Source of the DNA: an uncultured Pirellulaceae bacterium
GTDB taxonomy: Bacteria > Planctomycetota > Planctomycetia > Pirellulales > Pirellulaceae
DNA length: 9,606 nt
Assembly (NCBI GenBank): GCA_934255105.1
Contig: CAKQNH010000118.1
Location: 1-9,606, forward strand
Direction of reading: 5' to 3'
The stretch's first letter is position 1, and each line of letters opens with the position of its first letter. The notes under the pieces were generated by a model. It was not told where the DNA came from. It saw nothing but the letters and a program-made list of their open reading frames with translations, and did not search any database. The translations under genes were made by a program, and so were the position numbers. Of this stretch, positions 6,476-9,606 are shown in pieces.

Positions 6476-7720
6476 CTATAGAGGCGGATGAGGAAAACCC
6501 GCAGCGATCAGCTCGCGCCGGATCTCGGGGTAGGCTGTGGTGACGATCTGCAATTGACTATCGCTGCGGCGGATAAAGCCCGATTGAATCAATGCGCTGA
6601 CAACTCGCAGCTCCCCCACGATGGGAACCACCGCGCGCAGTTCGTCTGGCGTCAAGCGACCGTGGATCAATAGCGCGTGCAAAACCAGATTGGCTTGTTC
6701 GGAATGATCCTGTGGCAATTTCAATGCCGGAAGCGTGGCCACCCACAGCGTCCGTTCATCAGACTCTTTCGAAGCAGATTGAGCCTTAAGTTTCGCCTTG
6801 TCATGTTTCTGTCGCTCGTAACGCAGGCTCTTGCGCCAACGATGCCAAGCGACCCAGGGGACACCTAAACTCTCGGCGGCTAGGCCATTAAAGTAGTGGT
6901 TTTTCTTGGCATCGTCAGAAAACAAATCGATGCCACTAGTGGAGAGGCGGAATCGCCAATCGATAGGGGCATCCTCTTCTAATGAATGAAACCAAACGCG
7001 CAGCTCGTCTGCTCCGAATGGCCGGAACGTTTGGGGAGTCGGCAGGATCAGTCCGGCCCGCGTCGCTTTGCAAAGAAAGTCCCAAGCCCAGGTGTTGCAG
7101 CCGATGATCAGCGGGCGCTTGCTTTGATCTAGCCAATCCAGCAATTGTCGCATGCAACCCAAACCCTTTTCATGGCGCAGGAACCAGTCTTCGAGCTTGG
7201 GTATCACCAGCACAGTCGGACTGTCCGAACGCTCTTTGGAAGTCTGCTGTTCGGAACCCTGCTCCTCGGGCCATAGCTCTTGTTCCTGAACCTTGAGTTG
7301 GCTAGGGGACTCCAAAAGTTGCTGGCGAGTCGGAGGCTGCAGTACGCCCAGGCGTTGTTCTTTGGCCCAGCTACCCAGCACATCGGTGCGATCGCCGGGA
7401 GGCAGCAACAAAAGATGCGCCCGCTGCCCTGTATCATCTCCACGAATGAATGGCTCAAAGTGTGTGTCGAGATCGCGCAGCAGCGGGGCACAACCCGGCG
7501 GCGGAGCAACGTCCTCAAGAGTTTCGCCGGTGGCTTGCACAAGTTCCGACTCTGCGATGTATGGCTGGGCCTCTGCTGACTTTTTGAACTGCCGCCGGAG
7601 CCAACCGAGCAATCGACGAGTCGCCACATCTGTTGGCATCGGCGGTATGTGGTATTCGGCGATCGGCTGCAGCGGTCGTGGGGAATCCACATCGTCGGCT
7701 GGCGGTTTCGTTTCGGTCAT
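6476..7720 (-). CDS. Uncharacterised protein, degenerate P-loop ATPase-like, with C-terminal winged-helix-like region
   Basis: I cannot assign this 414-aa protein to a named family. It is soluble, with no signal peptide or membrane segment. Residues 101-114 (AHLLLLPPGDRTDV) sit where an AAA/STAND ATPase has its P-loop after a hydrophobic strand, but the GKT/S lysine is missing. Residues 135-167 are charged and Gln/Glu-rich, probably a disordered insert. Residues 169-177 (TVLVIPKLE) look like a Walker B strand whose acidic pair is replaced by PK. Then follow LDWLDQSKRPLIIGCNTWAWDFL (192-215, a sensor-1-like strand), a lid-like helix stretch ending in LAAESLGVPWVAWHRWRKSL (280-299), a basic helix (300-320), and a winged-helix-like end at 343-405. 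It precedes mscS by 12 nt, so a role in controlling that channel is plausible but inferred. ATG 7720 lacks a clear ribosome binding site. Confidence 0.75.
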   Translation of the reverse strand: MTETKPPADDVDSPRPLQPIAEYHIPPMPTDVATRRLLGWLRRQFKKSAEAQPYIAESELVQATGETLEDVAPPPGCAPLLRDLDTHFEPFIRGDDTGQRAHLLLLPPGDRTDVLGSWAKEQRLGVLQPPTRQQLLESPSQLKVQEQELWPEEQGSEQQTSKERSDSPTVLVIPKLEDWFLRHEKGLGCMRQLLDWLDQSKRPLIIGCNTWAWDFLCKATRAGLILPTPQTFRPFGADELRVWFHSLEEDAPIDWRFRLSTSGIDLFSDDAKKNHYFNGLAAESLGVPWVAWHRWRKSLRYERQKHDKAKLKAQSASKESDERTLWVATLPALKLPQDHSEQANLVLHALLIHGRLTPDELRAVVPIVGELRVVSALIQSGFIRRSDSQLQIVTTAYPEIRRELIAAGFPHPPL

Positions 7721-7891
7721 GCGGTTGTATTCAACGTCAATCGAGTTCTCGAGTCGGTATCATCGTGGCAAGAGATAGTCTAATCGACGTGGACAGTATG
7801 AGGTACGTTTAATTCGTTTGGGCGCCATCGCGGCGACGAGCCTGGGCAGTTATTTGCCATACGCAGCGATGACTAGCCCCCAAAACTTTGG
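7721..7891. other. Spacer upstream of the pseudo-ATPase/mscS pair
   Basis: No gene is visible here. The stretch should hold the promoter of the two-gene unit, but I find no convincing -35/-10 pair. CCAAA-AC-TTTGG at about 7879-7890 is a short palindrome next to the long hairpin at 7892-7916. Confidence 0.5.
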
Positions 7892-7916
7892 CTCATGCCA
7901 GACAAGCTGGCATGGG
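7892..7916 (-). terminator. Strong hairpin downstream of larA, possible terminator without U-tract
   Basis: CATGCCAG (7894-7901) and CTGGCATG (7907-7914) are perfect complements around the 5-nt loop ACAAG. The stem extends to 10 pairs through one G-U and one G-C pair. It lies about 80 nt past the larA stop codon, after the tandem palindromes. There is no clean U-run on either strand, so it may be another REP-like element rather than a terminator. Confidence 0.4.
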
Positions 7917-7943
7917 GCCGATGTTCTTTGAGATGTGGGGGAT

Positions 7944-8000
7944 AAACGGGCAAGAGTGCCCGCGCTACGGAGGAAAACGGGCAGGAGTGCCCGCGCTACG
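7944..8000. repeat. Tandem pair of 26-bp palindromic repeats (family B, copies 1 and 2)
   Basis: Two direct copies, 7944-7969 and 7975-8000, share 25 of 26 bases with a 31-bp period. Each contains a perfect 6-bp stem CGGGCA/TGCCCG; the single difference (AGAG versus GGAG) falls in the 4-nt loop, so the hairpin is preserved. Copy 2 overlaps the end of larA: on the minus strand it reads CGTAG and gives the TAG stop codon at 7996-7998. A third copy in inverted orientation lies at 9411-9436 on the other side of larA. Confidence 0.85.
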
Positions 8001-9279
8001 AGCGGTAGAAAGGGACCACATAGGGTCCTTCGGGAATGATGGCGACACGATCGCTGCCATGCCGGGCCAGACTATCAGCGATGGCTTGATCTACCGAATC
8101 GATCATGTGGACTCCCGTCAAATGCCGCACGTCGGCGGAAAGTCCGTCCGAATACAAATGAACCTCACCCAGGGCCATCGGCTTAAGCTGCATCTGTGTC
8201 TGCCACTCGTCAACACCGGCGTGCGACTTTTTCAAAATGCTGCGTAGAAAGGCGTCGGTGCCGCTTTCAACCAACCGCCGCTGCGCGTCGATGAACTCGT
8301 CGGACCCCATACCTTCCGAGCATTCGGAGGCGATAATCAAATCGCCCCCTGGCGCCAAAATGTCGATGGCTCCCACCATCCCTTTAATGGTCTGATAGTA
8401 GGTTTTGTCTAGCGGATAACCGGCCGCACAGGTAACCACGGTTTTGAATTGTTGCGGGACTGCCAACTCGCAGTACTGTCGCGCAAAGTCAACGGATTGT
8501 TCATGGCTGGCAATGATCTCGCCAAAATTCACGAACGAAAGCTGGCGGTGTTCGTCTATAACCGTATTGAGCGCCAGAGCGCCACCGAGCATGTGGATGA
8601 TCTGCAGTTGTTCTTCATGCAGCGGATTGTTGGCGAAGTTGCAATTGGCAGCGGCGGGATCGGCCATAAATCGCGAACTGTGAAAGGTGGTGATCGTTTC
8701 GGCATGGGCCAGTCCGGGCGCGATCACTTTGCGACCGCCTGAATAGCCTGCCATAAAGTGCGGCTCGACCAAACCTGTGGCGATACGCACGTCGGCTTCC
8801 ACAAAGCGACGATCGATGCGCGCCACTGTTCCGCGAGTGGCTGTGGTCCCTACGTGAACGTGTTGCGCGTCATCGCGGGCGAAGTGGTTTTCCACCGCTA
8901 CGTGCTGCTGCACCCAGGGATCACCGATGAGCTCTGCGAGTTCGGCCCCTTCGTTGGGTCGGTGCAGCCCCGTGGCTACCAAAACCCTGATTCGCGACGC
9001 GGGTATGCCGCCAGCTAACAACGCTTCGATCATGGGACGTAGAAAAAGATGATTGGGGACCGGCCGCGTGATATCGCAAATGGCAATACAGGCACTTTGA
9101 GCGCCGCGCGCGATCGTTAGCAAGTCGGGCGACCCGATGGGTCGCACAAGTGCATCGCCGACTGCCTGCACCGCGTCGCTGAGCACGGGCATCGGGGGCT
9201 TGCGCAGGCAGGCTACCTGCACGCCAGCGGGAACTGCGACCGGGAGTGATCCGCGGCCATAACGAAGTTCGTACCCCAT
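7996..9279 (-). CDS. larA: LarA-family nickel-dependent lactate racemase or related 2-hydroxyacid racemase
   Basis: This 427-aa cytoplasmic enzyme belongs to the LarA family (DUF2088 N-terminal domain), which interconverts stereoisomers of 2-hydroxyacids using a nickel-pincer nucleotide bound to a lysine. All catalytic positions known from Lactobacillus plantarum LarA are present: D69 and R72 in CDITRP, H106 in ATGLHRP, H174 and K184 in EPHFMAGYSGGRK, and H200 in TTFHSS. The last three have the same numbers and spacing as in that enzyme. LarA homologues act on several hydroxyacids, so lactate itself is not proven. The cofactor genes larB, larC and larE are not in the window. An in-frame TTG at 9300 is possible, but ATG 9279 gives the family-typical start MGYELRYGRGSL, with GAGAG at 9291-9295. 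The gene is enclosed by inverted copies of a palindromic repeat, which also supplies its stop codon. Confidence 0.93.
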   Translation of the reverse strand: MGYELRYGRGSLPVAVPAGVQVACLRKPPMPVLSDAVQAVGDALVRPIGSPDLLTIARGAQSACIAICDITRPVPNHLFLRPMIEALLAGGIPASRIRVLVATGLHRPNEGAELAELIGDPWVQQHVAVENHFARDDAQHVHVGTTATRGTVARIDRRFVEADVRIATGLVEPHFMAGYSGGRKVIAPGLAHAETITTFHSSRFMADPAAANCNFANNPLHEEQLQIIHMLGGALALNTVIDEHRQLSFVNFGEIIASHEQSVDFARQYCELAVPQQFKTVVTCAAGYPLDKTYYQTIKGMVGAIDILAPGGDLIIASECSEGMGSDEFIDAQRRLVESGTDAFLRSILKKSHAGVDEWQTQMQLKPMALGEVHLYSDGLSADVRHLTGVHMIDSVDQAIADSLARHGSDRVAIIPEGPYVVPFYRS

Positions 9280-9300
9280 GGTTTGTACCGCTCTCTTCAA

Positions 9301-9363
9301 TACTCGTAACTCTTTATTCGCTACTCGTTACTCGTTACTCGTTACTCGTTGCTCGTTGCTCGT
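9301..9363. repeat. Heptanucleotide tandem array TACTCGT upstream of larA
   Basis: Nine 7-bp units are in register: TACTCGT, two degenerate units, four perfect TACTCGT (9322-9349), and two TGCTCGT (9350-9363). On the minus strand the unit reads ACGAGTA. The array begins 22 bp upstream of the larA ATG and occupies what should be its leader or promoter. Open frames through it give repetitive SLLVTRY peptides and are not genes. Confidence 0.9.
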
Positions 9364-9410
9364 TTGCCTCTTTTGCGCTTGCTGCCCCTATCGTGCTACC
9401 CGTGGCTTAT

Positions 9411-9436
9411 CGTAGAACGGGCACTCCTGCCCGTTT
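9411..9436. repeat. 26-bp palindromic repeat (family B, copy 3, inverted)
   Basis: The reverse complement matches copy 2 (7975-8000) at 24 of 26 positions; the two changes extend the stem to 8 bp (AACGGGCA/TGCCCGTT, loop CTCC). With the pair at 7944-8000 it encloses larA in inverted orientation. Confidence 0.85.
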
Positions 9437-9501
9437 TATATGCCACAACTTTTCACGAGCCCTTTCCCTATCGATTTTCTTGCGTTAGCTCTGCTCGCAC
9501 T

Positions 9502-9606
9502 GGATCCTCTCCCGCTGGGAGAGGTCGAGCCCAAGCAATAGAGAGTTAGCGTGGGGCCCGGATCCTCTCCCTCTGGGAGAGGTCGAGCCTAAGCGAGGGA
9601 GAGGGG
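9502..9606. repeat. Two direct copies of a 35-bp hairpin repeat (family C) at the right edge
   Basis: Copies at 9502-9536 and 9560-9594 agree at 33 of 35 bases, period 58 bp. Each has a perfect 8-bp stem CCTCTCCC/GGGAGAGG with a 3-nt loop (GCT or TCT); one of the two differences is in the loop. A purine-rich GAGGGAGAGGGG tail continues from copy 2 to the window end and could pair with a further CCTCTCCC outside it. Between 9437 and 9501 I see nothing. Confidence 0.85.

Noticed and set aside
7293..7778. 161-codon plus-strand frame opposite the pseudo-ATPase gene
   Set aside because: It has an antisense, Ser/Arg-rich composition with no domain, while the minus-strand frame is longer and coupled to mscS.
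9280..9300. TTG start seven codons upstream in larA
   Set aside because: ATG 9279 gives the usual LarA N-terminus, catalytic numbering like that of L. plantarum LarA, and a GAGAG site; the TTG has none. The TTG cannot be fully excluded.
9246..9549. Plus-strand frames with SLLVTRY repeats
   Set aside because: They are products of the heptamer array and hairpin repeats, not genes.

Overview
All recognised genes lie on the minus strand. The window suggests a planctomycete of the Pirellulales/Rhodopirellula type. This is inferred from paired secreted sulfatases, a large DNRLRE/GH123-like secreted protein, moderate GC content, loosely packed genes, and several families of short palindromic repeats between genes. 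No rRNA, tRNA, CRISPR array, transposase or phage gene is visible, and no taxonomic marker gene is present, so the assignment is a judgement.

Layout in transcription order (right to left). At the right end, 9301-9606 holds a heptanucleotide array, one ACGGGCA-type palindrome and two copies of a CCTCTCCC hairpin repeat. Next comes a LarA-family nickel-dependent racemase (7996-9279) with all its catalytic residues. Behind it is a 275-bp spacer with a tandem pair of the ACGGGCA palindrome and a long hairpin. Then follows a tight two-gene unit: an unrecognised 414-aa protein that looks like a degenerate P-loop ATPase with a C-terminal winged-helix-like end, and, 12 nt later, a small MscS channel. 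After 94 bp comes an 886-aa secreted GH123/DUF4091-like protein (start revised to 5541), then an HdeD-family membrane protein with a GTG start, a complete sulfatase (492 aa), and the first 75 codons of a second sulfatase that runs off the left end.

Functional reading. The two sulfatases and the GH123-like protein all have export signals and fit periplasmic or extracellular breakdown of a sulfated, possibly amino-sugar-containing polysaccharide; the substrate cannot be read from the sequence. LarA, MscS and HdeD look like unrelated housekeeping or stress genes.

The least explained items are the pseudo-ATPase/MscS gene pair, the palindromic repeats (two of them supply the stop codon of the gene they abut), and a start-region similarity shared by the two sulfatases although their visible domain sequences belong to different types.
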